DNA of 64,000 nt from Burkholderiaceae bacterium (GCA_016790575.1 JAEUOU010000036.1:1-64000); one strand, 5' to 3'; counted from the first letter of the stretch, positions 1-9,363 are shown. Notes: a model not told the origin generated them from the letters alone. Numbers and translations are program-made.

Positions 1-141
1 GACACGCTGGCGGCCATTGCCAAATACGGCATCGAAAAGGAGGTGGGCTACATCTCCACCGGCGGCGGCGCGTTCCTGGAAGTGCTGGAGGGCAAGACGC
101 TGCCGGCGTTCGAGATCCTGCAGGCGCGGGCGGCGGGGTGA
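1..141 (+). CDS. pgk: Phosphoglycerate kinase, C-terminal end (partial)
   Basis: The window opens inside this gene; only the last 46 codons and the stop are present. The tail contains the conserved phosphoglycerate kinase C-terminus: a [11 protein letters not shown] stretch (glycine-rich nucleotide-binding loop) followed by G-K-x-L-P-A. The enzyme converts 1,3-bisphosphoglycerate and ADP to 3-phosphoglycerate and ATP in the cytoplasm. It is followed on the same strand by pyruvate kinase and then by the class II aldolase, a glycolytic/Calvin-type gene grouping common in Burkholderiales. The start and the catalytic N-lobe are outside the window. Confidence 0.9.
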   Translation, partial: DTLAAIAKYGIEKEVGYISTGGGAFLEVLEGKTLPAFEILQARAAG

Positions 142-236
142 CGCCGGGGTAGTTTCGGGGCCGGAGGCCCTGAAATCGCGTTGTAACCGCCGGTGTGTCA
201 AAATTGAAACTTGATTACATCGTCGGAGTCTTGTAC

Positions 237-1670
237 ATGCCTCGTCACGCCACTAAGATTGTCGCCACCCTGGGCCCGGCGTCCAGTGATCCAGCCTTGC
301 TGGAGGCCATGATCCGCAGTGGTGTCGATGTCGTGCGGTTGAACTTCAGTCATGGCAAGGCGCAGGACCACATCGACCGCGCCGGGCTGGTTCGCCAGGC
401 GGCGCAGCGCGCTGGCCGAGAAGTGGCCATCATGGCGGACCTGCAGGGCCCGAAAATCCGCGTTGGCAAGTTCGCCGACGGCAAGGTCATGCTGGAAACG
501 GGCGCGACGTTTGTCCTGGATGCCTCGCGTACCGCGCCGGGGGACTTGAATGGGGTGGGGCTTGACTACAAGGAGCTTCCGCGCGATGTACGCCCGGGCG
601 ATCTGCTGTTGCTCAACGACGGTCTGATCGTGCTCAAAGTGGAGGCCGTGCGGGGCGAGGCAGTGCACACCGTTGTGCACATCGGCGGGGAGTTGTCCAA
701 CAACAAGGGCATCAACAAGCAGGGCGGTGGCCTGTCGGCGCCGGCCTTGACCGCCAAGGACATGGAAGACATCCGTACGGCCATGGCGTTTCAGGCGGAC
801 TATGTGGCCGTCAGCTTTCCGAAGACCGGCACCGACATGGAAATGGCCCGCCAGTTGTGTCTTGTAGCCGGTGCGGAGTTTCGCCACAAACCGGCGTTGA
901 TCGCCAAGATCGAACGTGCTGAAGCCATTCCTCGCCTGGAAGAAATCCTGGCTGCCAGCGACGGCATCATGGTCGCCCGGGGGGATCTGGCGGTCGAGGT
1001 GGGCAATGCGGCGGTTCCTGCGCTGCAAAAGCGCATGATTCGCCTGGCCCGGCGCCAGGACAAGGTTGTGATCACCGCCACCCAGATGATGGAAAGCATG
1101 ATCACCAACCCGGTGCCCACACGCGCCGAGGTCAGCGACGTGGCCAATGCGGTGCTCGATGGCACCGATGCCGTCATGCTCAGCGCCGAAACCGCCGCCG
1201 GTCGCTACCCGCTGGAAACCGTGCAGGAGGTGGCCAAGATCTGTGCGGCGGCCGAAAGTGCTTCCGAAGCCGAGATCGACGATGACTTTGCCGGTGAGAC
1301 GTTTACCCGGATCGACTACACCATTGCCATGGGAGCGCTGTTCACCGCCCACCATCTGGGCGCGAAAGCACTGGTCGCACTGACCGAATCGGGTTCGACG
1401 GCACTGTGGATGAGTCGCCACCGGATCGCAATTCCGATCTATGCCCTGACCTCGCGCCAGGACACCCAACGCCGGATGGCGCTATACCGCAACGTGCGGG
1501 CCCTGCTGCTCGAATCGAGTACCGATCGCGATACCGCGTTGCATCAGGCCGAACAGCGACTGCGTGAGCGGGGGATTGTCCAGCCTGGCGACATCTATGC
1601 CATCACCTGCGGCGAGCCGATGGGTTCACCCGGCGGTACCAACATGCTCAAGATCTGCCGCGTGACCTGA
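237..1670 (+). CDS. pyk: Pyruvate kinase
   Basis: Converts phosphoenolpyruvate and ADP to pyruvate and ATP. The 477-residue product starts with the family N-terminus (A-T-K-I-V-A-T-L-G-P-A-S), contains the K-I-E substrate-site region (I-A-K-I-E-R), the R-G-D-L-A-V-E-V motif and the T-Q-M-M-E-S-M-I signature, and ends with the usual regulatory C-domain, so length and architecture are normal. A GTG 42 bases upstream would add 14 residues, but the ATG is preferred because it is preceded by a GGAG Shine-Dalgarno and gives the family-typical start. It follows pgk with a 95 bp gap; its end overlaps the convergent PAP2 gene by 23 bp. Confidence 0.97.
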   Translation: MPRHATKIVATLGPASSDPALLEAMIRSGVDVVRLNFSHGKAQDHIDRAGLVRQAAQRAGREVAIMADLQGPKIRVGKFADGKVMLETGATFVLDASRTAPGDLNGVGLDYKELPRDVRPGDLLLLNDGLIVLKVEAVRGEAVHTVVHIGGELSNNKGINKQGGGLSAPALTAKDMEDIRTAMAFQADYVAVSFPKTGTDMEMARQLCLVAGAEFRHKPALIAKIERAEAIPRLEEILAASDGIMVARGDLAVEVGNAAVPALQKRMIRLARRQDKVVITATQMMESMITNPVPTRAEVSDVANAVLDGTDAVMLSAETAAGRYPLETVQEVAKICAAAESASEAEIDDDFAGETFTRIDYTIAMGALFTAHHLGAKALVALTESGSTALWMSRHRIAIPIYALTSRQDTQRRMALYRNVRALLLESSTDRDTALHQAEQRLRERGIVQPGDIYAITCGEPMGSPGGTNMLKICRVT

Positions 1671-2238
1671 CCGCTGCGCCTCTGGCGGTACGCAGCCGCC
1701 ACCATCGCCGACGTGCCCAGGGTTCACGGCGGATCAGGCCGTGTGTCAGGACGGCACAACCCCAGCCGAGCAGCAGCCCGGCGGCAATGTCCGTCGGGTA
1801 GTGGAGCCCGAGATACAAGCGGCTCCAGGCAATCCCCGCGGCGACCAGGCAGGCGACCCCGCCGAGCCATGCCGGCTGTTCGCCGCGGTGCAGCGTCAAG
1901 GCGGCAGCCCAGGCGGAGGCAACTGCCGCGTGCAGGCTTGGAAAACTGGCGCTCGCGGCATGGGCCATGCCCTGGAAACCCAGCCCGGTGACAAACGGAC
2001 GCTCCATCGGTATCGCCCAGCGAATGGCCCGCGTCGCCAGCCAGGCCAGCGCCATGGCGGTCACGACCGCAGCCAGACGCCGACGCGTGTCGGGATAACG
2101 GCTGACCAGGAGCAAGGAGGCAACGGCCGCCAGGGTGGGCAAGTCGGACGACACCCAGCGTGCGATGGCCAGGATCATTGGCGGAGCGTCCGGTCCGGCA
2201 TTCAGTGCGAGGAAAAGGGCAACATCCCAGTCGTTCAT
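1648..2238 (-). CDS. PAP2-family membrane phosphatase
   Basis: A 196-residue integral membrane protein with all three PAP2 superfamily signatures: R-A-I-R-W-A-I-P-M-E-R-P (degenerate KxxxxxxRP), F-P-S-L-H-A (PSxH with catalytic His) and S-R-L-Y-L-G-L-H-Y-P-T-D (SRxxxxxHxxxD). Several hydrophobic helices surround these motifs, and the C-terminus is Arg-rich and probably cytoplasmic. Family members dephosphorylate lipid phosphates such as undecaprenyl pyrophosphate or phosphatidic acid; the substrate here cannot be told from sequence. Its 3' end overlaps pyk tail-to-tail. It is the only minus-strand gene in the first 4.5 kb and is probably transcribed alone. Confidence 0.85.
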   Translation of the reverse strand: MNDWDVALFLALNAGPDAPPMILAIARWVSSDLPTLAAVASLLLVSRYPDTRRRLAAVVTAMALAWLATRAIRWAIPMERPFVTGLGFQGMAHAASASFPSLHAAVASAWAAALTLHRGEQPAWLGGVACLVAAGIAWSRLYLGLHYPTDIAAGLLLGWGCAVLTHGLIRREPWARRRWWRLRTARGAAVRSRGRS

Positions 2239-2388
2239 GGAGCGGTATCGGAGTACCCCTCTACGCTACCGATCAACCGTGAACTTTCTGTGATGCCTTG
2301 TCCCGACGCAAAGTCCGGTTCGCCGTGACCGGTAAAATCTCGGGTTACATCACGGTTACCGACTCCGAAAACCTTCTGGGGAATATCT

Positions 2389-3453
2389 ATGGCACTCGTT
2401 TCCATGCGCGAGCTGCTGGACCACGCCGCCGCTCACGGCTACGGCATTCCGGCATTCAACGTCAACAATCTGGAACAGGTACAGGCCGTCATGGCCGCCG
2501 CCGACGAGGTGGGCGCGCCCGTGATCCTTCAGGCGAGCGCGGGCGCCCGCAAATACGCCGGCGAGAGCTTCATCAAACACCTGATTCAGGCGGCTACCGA
2601 AGCCTACCCGCACATTCCCTTGGTCATGCACCAGGACCACGGCACCAGCCCTGCGGTGTGCCAAGGTGCGATCGACCTGGGATTCGGCTCGGTCATGATG
2701 GACGGCTCACTGAGGGAAGACGGCAAGACCCCGGCGGACTTCGCCTACAACGTTGACGTGACGCGCAAGGTGGTTGCCATGGCCCACGCCGTGGGGGTGA
2801 CGGTGGAAGGCGAACTCGGTTGCCTGGGCAGCCTGGAAACCGGTGAGGCCGGCGAGGAAGACGGCATCGGTGCCGTCGGCAAACTTGATCACAGCCAGAT
2901 GCTGACCGATCCCGAAGAGGCCGCGCAGTTCGTCAAGGCCACCCAGCTCGACGCGCTGGCCATTGCCATCGGCACCAGCCACGGCGCCTACAAGTTCACC
3001 CGTCCGCCCACCGGCGACGTGCTGGCGATTTCACGGGTGAAGGAAATCAATGCCCGCATTCCCAACACCCACCTGGTGATGCACGGCTCGTCGAGCGTGC
3101 CGCAGGAGTTGCTGGCCATCATCAACCAGTACGGCGGCCAGATGAAGCAGACCTACGGCGTGCCGATTGCTGAAATCCAGGAAGCCATCAAGTATGGCGT
3201 GCGAAAAATCAACATTGACACCGACATCCGCCTGGCCATGACCGGCGCGGTGCGCAAGTTCCTGGCCGAGAACCCCGACAAGTTCGATGCCCGCGAGTGG
3301 CTCAAGCCCGCCCGCGAAGCGGCCAAGGCCGTGTGCAAGCAGCGCTATCTGGAGTTCGGATGCGAAGGTCAGGGCGGCAAGGTCAAGGGCAACACGCTGC
3401 AGGTAATGGCCGCCCGCTACACCGCCGGAGAACTGGCCCAGGTCGTGCACTGA
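2389..3453 (+). CDS. fba: Fructose-bisphosphate aldolase, class II (Calvin-cycle subtype)
   Basis: Zn-dependent class II aldolase that interconverts fructose 1,6-bisphosphate with dihydroxyacetone phosphate and glyceraldehyde 3-phosphate. The 354-residue length and the start ([14 protein letters not shown], then G-I-P-A-F-N-V-N-N) match the CbbA/FBA-II long subtype. Visible are the zinc/active-site region H-Q-D-H-G, the E-G-E-L-G block, and the phosphate-binding G-T-S-H-G and H-G-S-S-S-V-P segments. It lies in the glycolytic cluster after pgk-pyk. A clear intrinsic terminator follows before purC, so it is probably a separate transcription unit. The 150 bp upstream hold a TAAAAT at 2333 that could be a -10 box, but no convincing -35. 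Confidence 0.96.
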   Translation: MALVSMRELLDHAAAHGYGIPAFNVNNLEQVQAVMAAADEVGAPVILQASAGARKYAGESFIKHLIQAATEAYPHIPLVMHQDHGTSPAVCQGAIDLGFGSVMMDGSLREDGKTPADFAYNVDVTRKVVAMAHAVGVTVEGELGCLGSLETGEAGEEDGIGAVGKLDHSQMLTDPEEAAQFVKATQLDALAIAIGTSHGAYKFTRPPTGDVLAISRVKEINARIPNTHLVMHGSSSVPQELLAIINQYGGQMKQTYGVPIAEIQEAIKYGVRKINIDTDIRLAMTGAVRKFLAENPDKFDAREWLKPAREAAKAVCKQRYLEFGCEGQGGKVKGNTLQVMAARYTAGELAQVVH

Positions 3454-3496
3454 TGGCGGGCCAGCCCGAGCGGCGATAATCGGCCGCGTGGCCCGA

Positions 3497-3528
3497 AGCC
3501 CGCTGACGGTTCGGCGGGCTTTTTCCTT
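3497..3528 (+). terminator. Intrinsic terminator after fba
   Basis: A perfect 7-bp stem (AGCCCGC / GCGGGCT) with a 10-nt loop, followed at once by a T-rich run (TTTTTCCTTTT). It lies 44 bp after the fba stop and before purC, and is a textbook Rho-independent terminator for the glycolytic block. Confidence 0.85.
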
Positions 3529-3563
3529 TTCCGACGCCCGATCTTCCGACAAAGCGACCGCCC

Positions 3564-4472
3564 ATGCCAAACGTCCTCCACACCTCGGCCTTGACTTCCT
3601 TGCCGCTACTGGCGCGCGGCAAGGTGCGCGACAACTACGCTGTGGGCGACGACCGCATCCTGATGGTGGCCTCCGATCGCATCAGCGCTTTTGACGTGAT
3701 CATGGGCCAGCCCATACCGGGAAAGGGTACGTTGCTGACCCGGATGGCGTTGTGGTGGTTCGACCAGTTGGGCCCCAAGGGACTGAACCTGTGCCCGATC
3801 CACCTGACCGGCGAGGCGCCCGAAAGTGTGGTCGCGCCCGCGGAGGTGGCCCAGGTGACCGATCGGTCGATGTTGGTCAAGCGGCTCAAGCCCATCCCGG
3901 TGGAGGCCGTGGTGCGCGGCTATCTGGCTGGCAGCGGCTGGAAGGAGTATCAGCAGGGTCAGGCCGTCTGTGGCGTGGCACTGCCACCGGGCCTCAGGAA
4001 CGCGAGCCAGCTGCCCGAGCCGATCTACACCCCGGCCGCCAAGGCGGCAATGGGAGAACATGACGAAAACATCAGTTTCGAGCGCACGGTGGAGATGATT
4101 GGTCTGGATCTCGCCACCCGCATTCGTGACATCAGCATCGCCATTTACAAGGCTGCAGCCGAAATTGCACGGAAGAAGGGCATCATCATCGCGGACACGA
4201 AGTTCGAATTCGGACTGGATGTGGACGGTACGCTGACGCTGATGGACGAGGTACTCACGCCCGATTCGTCGCGCTACTGGCCGGCAGAAAGTTACGCCGA
4301 GGGCGCCAACCCGCCGAGCTTCGACAAGCAATTCCTGCGCGACTGGCTGGAGCAAGCGCGTGTAGGCGACAAACTCTGGGACAAAACCCCGCCCGCGCCA
4401 CACCTGCCGCGTGAAGTGATCGAGAAGACCGCCGCGAAATACCAGGAAGCGCTGACCCGGCTGACAGCCTGA
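3564..4472 (+). CDS. purC: SAICAR synthetase (phosphoribosylaminoimidazole-succinocarboxamide synthase)
   Basis: Joins CAIR and aspartate with ATP to give SAICAR in de novo purine synthesis. At 302 residues it is the longer, betaproteobacterial/yeast-like form. Recognisable blocks are the N-terminal A-R-G-K-V-R-D-N-Y, the S-D-R-I-S-A-F-D-V motif, the [14 protein letters not shown] signature, and D-T-K-F-E-F-G followed by [10 protein letters not shown]. Codons and length are ordinary. It precedes purE and purK, with a divergently placed thioredoxin gene in between. A copy of the interspersed element begins 29 bp after its stop. Confidence 0.97.
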   Translation: MPNVLHTSALTSLPLLARGKVRDNYAVGDDRILMVASDRISAFDVIMGQPIPGKGTLLTRMALWWFDQLGPKGLNLCPIHLTGEAPESVVAPAEVAQVTDRSMLVKRLKPIPVEAVVRGYLAGSGWKEYQQGQAVCGVALPPGLRNASQLPEPIYTPAAKAAMGEHDENISFERTVEMIGLDLATRIRDISIAIYKAAAEIARKKGIIIADTKFEFGLDVDGTLTLMDEVLTPDSSRYWPAESYAEGANPPSFDKQFLRDWLEQARVGDKLWDKTPPAPHLPREVIEKTAAKYQEALTRLTA

Positions 4473-4501
4473 TCGGCAGTCCGGGGATCGATGCTTCGTT
4501 T

Positions 4502-4548
4502 GCTATTTAATATATAGCGACAGTCGACCTTTTCACGCTGGGTATCGG
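4502..4548 (+). repeat. Interspersed ~46-bp element, copy 1 (after purC)
   Basis: An AT-rich block with an imperfect hairpin (GCTAT...ATAGC), then GACCTTTT, then CACGCTGGGTATCGG. It belongs to a family of eleven copies in this window. The plus strand is taken here as the 'coding-compatible' orientation; that frame reads Y-I-A-T-V-D-L-F-T-L-G-I-G, with a stop just before it. It lies 29 bp after the purC stop, in the same direction. The rest of the 135-bp gap shows no gene. Confidence 0.8.
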
Positions 4549-4607
4549 CCGATTTCGTGCAATAACGACCGGCATAGACGTTTTGTGGTCCGTGCCGAAG
4601 TCCGGAC

Positions 4608-5567
4608 TCAGTTCAGGCCCATGCTGAGTTTGCGCCGGTAGGCCGCCACCAGGGTGGCCTGGGGGTCTTCTTCGACGGCGCCTTTGCCCATCAGCTCGAT
4701 CCCGCCGGCGGTTTTTGCACCCGTTTCAGCCGTCTTTCCCTTGGGTTTCGGCGGGGTGAGCAGTTCGAGGATGGCAACCACTGTCTTGCGGGGCGCCTCA
4801 TCGGCCCATTTTTTGTCCCGCAGGATGATTTCCAGCAGTTCATCCATCGCCGCGGGCCAGTCGCCGCGCGCCATCAGCAGCCGGCTCTTGGCAAAGCGGG
4901 TTTCGAAGTCACGCCGGTTCTCGGCAATCAACTGGTCGAAACGCTCGATCGGCCAGGTGCCTCGGGGATCGGTGGCTTCGAACTCCAACGCCATCAACCA
5001 TTGGGAAAGTGCTTCGAAGCGCAGCCCCACCGGAATGCGAGACAGCGCCGGTGCCAGGACACCGGCAGCCTCGGCCAGTTGACCGGTTCCGATCAGCAGC
5101 TTGACATAGTCGTAGCGGATGTCGTCATTGGCGGGGTCTGCGGCGAGCGCCTCGGCCAGACGCTCGCGCGCGGCCTGGGTGTCGCCGGATTCCAGAATGG
5201 CCTGGGCCTGCTCGGCTTCGGCCTGGGCCGCCAGTTCATGTTCGGCCGGGAGGTGTTTGTCCAGGAACTGGCGGATCTGCCCTTCGGGGACCGCCCCCAT
5301 GAAGCCGTCGACCGGTTGCCCTCCGATCAGCAGCACACAGGTCGGGATGCTGCGGATGCCGAAGGCGCCGGCCAGTTGCTGCTCATCGTCGGAATTGATC
5401 TTGACCAGTTTGAATCGCCCCTCGTAGGCGACCTCCAGTCGTTCCAGCACCGGCCCGAGCGATTTGCACGGCCCGCACCACGGAGCCCAGAAATCCACCA
5501 GCACGGGCACGGTCATGGAGGCGGCGATGACCTCGGTTTCAAAGTTCTGCAGGGTGACGTCGATCAT
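4608..5567 (-). CDS. ybbN: Thioredoxin-domain co-chaperone (YbbN/CnoX-like) with C-terminal TPRs
   Basis: A 319-residue cytoplasmic protein. Residues ~1-110 form a thioredoxin domain with an intact W-C-G-P-C-K redox motif and the cis-proline segment R-S-I-P-T-C. Residues ~115-300 are helical, TPR-like repeats (for example [16 protein letters not shown]). This architecture matches the YbbN/CnoX family, which protects substrates from over-oxidation and hands them to chaperones. An upstream in-frame ATG would add 62 residues reaching into purE; the chosen M-I-D-V-T start is where thioredoxin similarity begins. It is divergent from purE, with 46 bp between the two starts. Confidence 0.88.
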   Translation of the reverse strand: MIDVTLQNFETEVIAASMTVPVLVDFWAPWCGPCKSLGPVLERLEVAYEGRFKLVKINSDDEQQLAGAFGIRSIPTCVLLIGGQPVDGFMGAVPEGQIRQFLDKHLPAEHELAAQAEAEQAQAILESGDTQAARERLAEALAADPANDDIRYDYVKLLIGTGQLAEAAGVLAPALSRIPVGLRFEALSQWLMALEFEATDPRGTWPIERFDQLIAENRRDFETRFAKSRLLMARGDWPAAMDELLEIILRDKKWADEAPRKTVVAILELLTPPKPKGKTAETGAKTAGGIELMGKGAVEEDPQATLVAAYRRKLSMGLN

Positions 5568-5613
5568 GGAGGGTGAAACCTTAAAATTGTGCTTTGCTCG
5601 CGAAAAGCACCCA

Positions 5614-6114
5614 ATGTCCCAAGCGCTCATCGGCGTGGTCATGGGCTCCAGTTCCGACTGGGACACCATGCAACACGCAGTCCAGATTCTCCAACAGTTT
5701 GGCGTTCCCCACGAAGCGCGGGTCGTCTCCGCCCACCGTATGCCCGACGACATGTTCGCCTATGCCGAGTCGGCGCAGGGGCGGGGGTTCAAAGCGATCA
5801 TCGCCGGCGCGGGTGGGGCAGCCCATCTTCCGGGCATGATCGCTGCCAAGACCATCGTTCCGGTGTTGGGTGTGCCGGTGCAGTCCAGGGCCTTGTCGGG
5901 CGTGGATTCGTTGCACAGCATCGTGCAGATGCCCAAGGGCGTCCCGGTGGCCACGTTCGCCATCGGTGTTGCCGGCGCAGCCAATGCGGCGCTGTTTGCT
6001 GTGGCATTGCTGGCCAATGAAGATGCCGCGCTGCGCGTCCGGCTCGAAGCCTTCCGCGCCGAGCAGACCGCCGCCGCGCGGGCGATGACCCTGCCGCCGA
6101 TGGGCGGGCACTGA
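5614..6114 (+). CDS. purE: N5-carboxyaminoimidazole ribonucleotide mutase
   Basis: Class I PurE moves the carboxyl group of N5-CAIR to give CAIR, working right after PurK. The 166-residue product has the V-M-G-S-S-S-D-W substrate-phosphate loop, the catalytic S-A-H-R-M-P segment, and the [11 protein letters not shown] and G-V-P-V-Q-S blocks. The ATG was chosen because the protein begins a few residues before the family G-V-V-M-G-S motif; the longer frame runs backwards into the divergent thioredoxin gene. purK starts 12 bp after the stop, so the two are one operon. The product of purE/purK feeds purC just upstream. Confidence 0.97.
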   Translation: MSQALIGVVMGSSSDWDTMQHAVQILQQFGVPHEARVVSAHRMPDDMFAYAESAQGRGFKAIIAGAGGAAHLPGMIAAKTIVPVLGVPVQSRALSGVDSLHSIVQMPKGVPVATFAIGVAGAANAALFAVALLANEDAALRVRLEAFRAEQTAAARAMTLPPMGGH

Positions 6115-6126
6115 ACCGGCGGCGAC

Positions 6127-7347
6127 ATGAACAAACCGATCCTTCCGGGCACACTGGTCAACGGCCAGCCGGCGACCCTGGGCGTGATGGGCGGAGGCCA
6201 GCTGGGGCGCATGTTCGTGCACGCGGCGCAGCGCATGGGCTACTTTACCGTCGTGCTTGATCCCGATCCTGCCAGCCCCGCCGGGCTGGTCAGTCACCAC
6301 CATATCCAGACGCCTTATCTGGACGAGCAAGGCCTGGCGCAGCTGATGCAGCGTTCAGCGGCCATTACCACCGAATTTGAAAACGTGCCGGCGCCGGCGC
6401 TGGTCACCTTGGGCGCCCATCGTCCGGTCGCCCCCGGAGCCGACGCGGTTGCCGTCGCGCAGGACCGTGCGGCCGAGAAGGCCCATTTCCGCGCTTGCGG
6501 TGTGCCCGTGGCGCCGTACGTGGTGATCGAGACGCCGGAGCAACTCGCTGCCCTCATCGAGGGGCCGGGAGCAGTACCCGAGGTGAGCCGCGTGGGGGCC
6601 GACCTGTTCCCGGGCATCCTGAAAACCGCCCGCCTCGGCTATGACGGCAAGGGCCAGATCCGGATACAAAACCGCGCTGACCTGGCCGCTGCCTGGGACG
6701 GCCTCAAGAACGTTCCCTGTGTGCTGGAAAAAATGCTGCCCCTGGCCGCCGAATGCTCGGTCATCGTTGCGCGCGGCGCGGACGGTGCGGTCGTGCATTT
6801 TCCGGTGCAGCGGAACGTGCACCGGGACGGCATTCTGGCCCTGACCGAGGTTTTCGAAGGAAATCTGCCGTTACCCATCGCAAAAAGGTCGATAGATGCT
6901 GCGATTTCGATAGCAAATGGTCTGGACTATGTCGGGGTATTGTGTGTCGAGTTCTTTGTCCTGGCGGACGGCAGTCTGGTGGTCAACGAAATGGCACCAC
7001 GACCCCACAACAGTGGGCACTACACCATGGAAGCCTGCGACCAGTCGCAGTTTGATCTGCAGGTGCGCACCCTGGCCGGCTTGCCGCTCACGCCGCCGCG
7101 TCAGCACAGCCCGGCCATCCTGCTCAACCTCCTCGGTGAGCTGTGGTTCGACGCTGCCGGCGGCGCAGTGACTCCGCCCTGGGCAGAGCTCCTGGCCCTC
7201 CCGGGAACCCATCTGCACTTGTACGGAAAGCTCGACGCCCGCCGCGGGCGCAAGATGGGCCACCTGACCATGACCGGCGCCGATATCGCGGCCGTGCGCG
7301 CGACAGCGGCACGCGCCGCCGCTTTGCTGGGCATTGCGCCGTTCTGA
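6127..7347 (+). CDS. purK: N5-carboxyaminoimidazole ribonucleotide synthase
   Basis: ATP-grasp enzyme that carboxylates AIR with bicarbonate to N5-CAIR. 406 residues: G-V-M-G-G-G-Q-L-G-R-M at ~19-29, ATP-grasp centre with K-T-A-R-L-G-Y-D-G-K-G-Q, C-V-L-E-K-M-L-P and the C-terminal metal-binding N-E-M-A-P-R-P-H-N-S-G-H. It is the second gene of the purEK operon. Odd point: residues ~248-264 are encoded by a strikingly AT-rich stretch that aligns without gaps to the interspersed element (in reverse orientation relative to the gene). The protein reads through it in frame. The following tsaC gene starts only 16 bp downstream. Confidence 0.97.
   Translation: MNKPILPGTLVNGQPATLGVMGGGQLGRMFVHAAQRMGYFTVVLDPDPASPAGLVSHHHIQTPYLDEQGLAQLMQRSAAITTEFENVPAPALVTLGAHRPVAPGADAVAVAQDRAAEKAHFRACGVPVAPYVVIETPEQLAALIEGPGAVPEVSRVGADLFPGILKTARLGYDGKGQIRIQNRADLAAAWDGLKNVPCVLEKMLPLAAECSVIVARGADGAVVHFPVQRNVHRDGILALTEVFEGNLPLPIAKRSIDAAISIANGLDYVGVLCVEFFVLADGSLVVNEMAPRPHNSGHYTMEACDQSQFDLQVRTLAGLPLTPPRQHSPAILLNLLGELWFDAAGGAVTPPWAELLALPGTHLHLYGKLDARRGRKMGHLTMTGADIAAVRATAARAAALLGIAPF
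6868..6919 (-). repeat. Interspersed element, copy 2, inside purK
   Basis: CCGTTACCCATCGCAAAAAG plus the following bases aligns gap-free with the reverse complement of copy 1 (about 37 of 52 positions by hand count). It is AT-rich in a GC-rich gene. Here the element runs opposite to the gene; its own compatible frame still reads A-I-E-I-A-A-S-I-D-L-F-A-M-G-N-G, close to the peptide of copy 8. This is the least certain in-gene copy, because the purK protein sequence at this site also looks family-like. Confidence 0.6.
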
Positions 7348-7363
7348 TGACTGCAGGCGTCCG

Positions 7364-8356
7364 ATGATCCTTGATGGAAACGACCCCCGCGAGGTGCGCG
7401 AAGCGGCTCGTGCCCTGGCGGCCGGCGAGCTGGTCGGCCTGCCCACGGAAACCGTCTACGGACTGGCCGCCAACGCGCACGATGACGTTGCGGTGGCGGC
7501 CATCTTTGCGGCCAAGGGCCGGCCCGCCGATCATCCACTGATTGTGCATGTGCTCGGGCCGGAGCAGGCGGAGCACTTTGCGGTCGACATCGCTCCGTTC
7601 GCTCGGCAGCTCATGGCGCGTTTCTGGCCCGGGCCCCTGACGCTCATCCTGCCGCGGCGGCCCGGGGTTGGCGACGCGGCGGCCGGTGGTCACGAATCGA
7701 TTGGTCTGCGTTGCCCGTCGCACCCGGTGGCCCAGGCGGTGCTGGCCGCCTGTGCGCCGCTGGGCGTCTGGGGGCTGGCAGCGCCCAGTGCCAACCGTTT
7801 CGGGCGGGTCAGCCCGACCTGCGCCGACCATGTGGTGGCCGAGCTCGGCGCGAGCTTGCGGATTCTGGACGGAGGCGCCTGCCCGGTGGGGATTGAATCG
7901 ACCATTGTCGACTGCACGCGGGGCGCGCCGGTGCTGCTGCGCCCCGGCCATGTCTTGCCGGCTGAAATTGAAGCGGCAGCCTCTGTTGCCCTGGTGCCGG
8001 CCGAGTCGGTCGCGCCCACCCAGCCGCGCGCGTCGGGCACACTGGAAGCCCACTACGCCCCGTCTGCATCGCTGCGCCTGATGGACGCCAAGGCGCTGCA
8101 GACCGCGCTGGACCTGCTCGGCGCCGATGCGCGGCATCTGGCGGTGTATGCCCGCACGGTGCTGCGCAGCCGTTCGGAGCACATCGTCTGGCGCCGCATG
8201 CCGTCGGACGCCGCTGCGGCCGCCCAGCAATTGTTTGCGACCTTGCGTGAATTCGATCAACGGGGAGTGCGCCTGATCTGGGTGGAAACCCCGCCCGCCG
8301 ATGAACCTTGGGACGGTGTCCGCGACCGTCTGCGCCGTGCTGCCGCCGCAGCCTGA
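7364..8356 (+). CDS. L-threonylcarbamoyladenylate synthase (Sua5/TsaC/YwlC)
   Basis: Makes threonylcarbamoyl-AMP from threonine, bicarbonate and ATP, the first step of t6A37 tRNA modification. The 330-residue length indicates the Sua5 two-domain form. Residues ~1-200 carry the YrdC domain with L-P-T-E-T-V-Y-G-L-A-A-N-A, K-G-R-P-A-D-H-P-L-I-V-H-V and S-A-N-R-F-G-R-V-S-P-T; the rest is the C-terminal Sua5 domain. The ATG used here lies 16 bp after purK; an upstream start would overlap purK. Its partner TsaB is encoded about 6 kb downstream. Confidence 0.93.
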   Translation: MILDGNDPREVREAARALAAGELVGLPTETVYGLAANAHDDVAVAAIFAAKGRPADHPLIVHVLGPEQAEHFAVDIAPFARQLMARFWPGPLTLILPRRPGVGDAAAGGHESIGLRCPSHPVAQAVLAACAPLGVWGLAAPSANRFGRVSPTCADHVVAELGASLRILDGGACPVGIESTIVDCTRGAPVLLRPGHVLPAEIEAAASVALVPAESVAPTQPRASGTLEAHYAPSASLRLMDAKALQTALDLLGADARHLAVYARTVLRSRSEHIVWRRMPSDAAAAAQQLFATLREFDQRGVRLIWVETPPADEPWDGVRDRLRRAAAAA

Positions 8357-8405
8357 GCCCGGCGGGCTTCACCGATACACTACCGACTACTCTGGAGAAC
8401 CCTTC

Positions 8406-9284
8406 ATGACTGCAAACTGGTCCCGCCGCGCCTTCCTGTCTGCCAGCGGCGCCGCAGCCGCCGCGCTGGCGGGCTGTGGCTCCAGCACCATCGAATCGGC
8501 ATTGAGGCCCGCCCGGTTCCTGGCCGTGGGCGACGGGTTCGGCGACCTTGGGCAGGGCGGCGTGCGCTATACGGTCAACGATGCCAGCGTCAACATCTGG
8601 TCCGATCAACTGGCGACACGGTATGGCGTGGCGCTCAAGCCGAGCGCCAGTGGCGGACTGTCGTATGCCCGCGGTGGTGCCCGAGTCAGTGGCGGGGCGC
8701 CCAGCATTCAGAGCCAGATCGACAGCCTTCTGGCGGGCAACACGCTCGGTGCCAATGACGTGGTGCTGGTGGATGGGGGCATCACCGATGTGGTGGCGGA
8801 GGTCACCGCGCTGGGAATCTCGGCGCAAACGACAACGAACGTCCGCGCGGCCGGGGCCGCCTTGGGCGCGCAGGTTCGTCGCCTGGTGACAGCGGGAGCG
8901 AAGTACGTTGTGGTGGCCGGGGTGTACAACCTGGGCATATCACCATGGGCCGTCGGGCTGGGGCAGGCCAGCGGGATCACCGATCTGTGCAACCGTTTCA
9001 ACGAAGCTTTGCTGGTGGCCGTGGTGGACCTTGGCGCCAACGTCTTGTTCGTCGACGCCGGGCTGTTTTTCAATCTGGTCAAGGCCAATCCGACGACCTA
9101 TTCCATGACCAATGTGACCGACAAGGCCTGCACCACGGCCGAGGCGACGAGTTGCAATGTCAGCACGATCGGCGCCGGCATCGACTACACCAAAGCCCTG
9201 TTTGCCGACGGCGTCTACCTGACACCTTCCGCCAATGCCCAGTTTGGCAACTATGCCTACGACAAGCTGCGCGACCGCTGGTGA
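8406..9284 (+). CDS. GDSL/SGNH-like lipoprotein, apparently lacking catalytic residues
   Basis: 292 residues with an N-terminal export signal: twin-arginine S-R-R-A-F-L and a lipobox L-A-G-C (Cys24), so probably a Tat-exported lipoprotein. The body has the SGNH fold pattern: block I as F-L-A-V-G-D-G-F-G-D-L-G, a V-D-G-G-I-T-D block and a final D-G-V-Y-L-T-P block. In active enzymes block I is GDS and the last block is DxxH. Here the nucleophile position is Gly (residue 44) and the His position is not His, so hydrolase activity is doubtful. It shares general layout with the intact paralog at 10059-11225. The chosen ATG follows a GGAG ribosome-binding site. Confidence 0.75.
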   Translation: MTANWSRRAFLSASGAAAAALAGCGSSTIESALRPARFLAVGDGFGDLGQGGVRYTVNDASVNIWSDQLATRYGVALKPSASGGLSYARGGARVSGGAPSIQSQIDSLLAGNTLGANDVVLVDGGITDVVAEVTALGISAQTTTNVRAAGAALGAQVRRLVTAGAKYVVVAGVYNLGISPWAVGLGQASGITDLCNRFNEALLVAVVDLGANVLFVDAGLFFNLVKANPTTYSMTNVTDKACTTAEATSCNVSTIGAGIDYTKALFADGVYLTPSANAQFGNYAYDKLRDRW

Positions 9285-9310
9285 GTTCGTCCGCTCCCGG
9301 AACAATCCAT

Positions 9311-9343
9311 GAAAAAGCCGCCCCGTGGGGCGGCTTCTTTTTT
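9311..9343. terminator. Bidirectional intrinsic terminator
   Basis: A perfect 9-bp stem (AGCCGCCCC / GGGGCGGCT) with a 2-nt loop, flanked by AAAAA on the left and TTCTTTTTT on the right, so it can serve both converging genes: the GDSL-like lipoprotein (plus) and the OmpW-like porin (minus). Confidence 0.88.
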
Positions 9344-9363
9344 CAGGCACTGCCTGGTGGGTG

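Noticed and set aside
2298-2338. Sigma-70 promoter for fba (TTGTCC ... TAAAAT)
   Set aside because: The spacer is about 29 bp, far from 17, so the two boxes cannot work together; only the -10-like sequence is noted.
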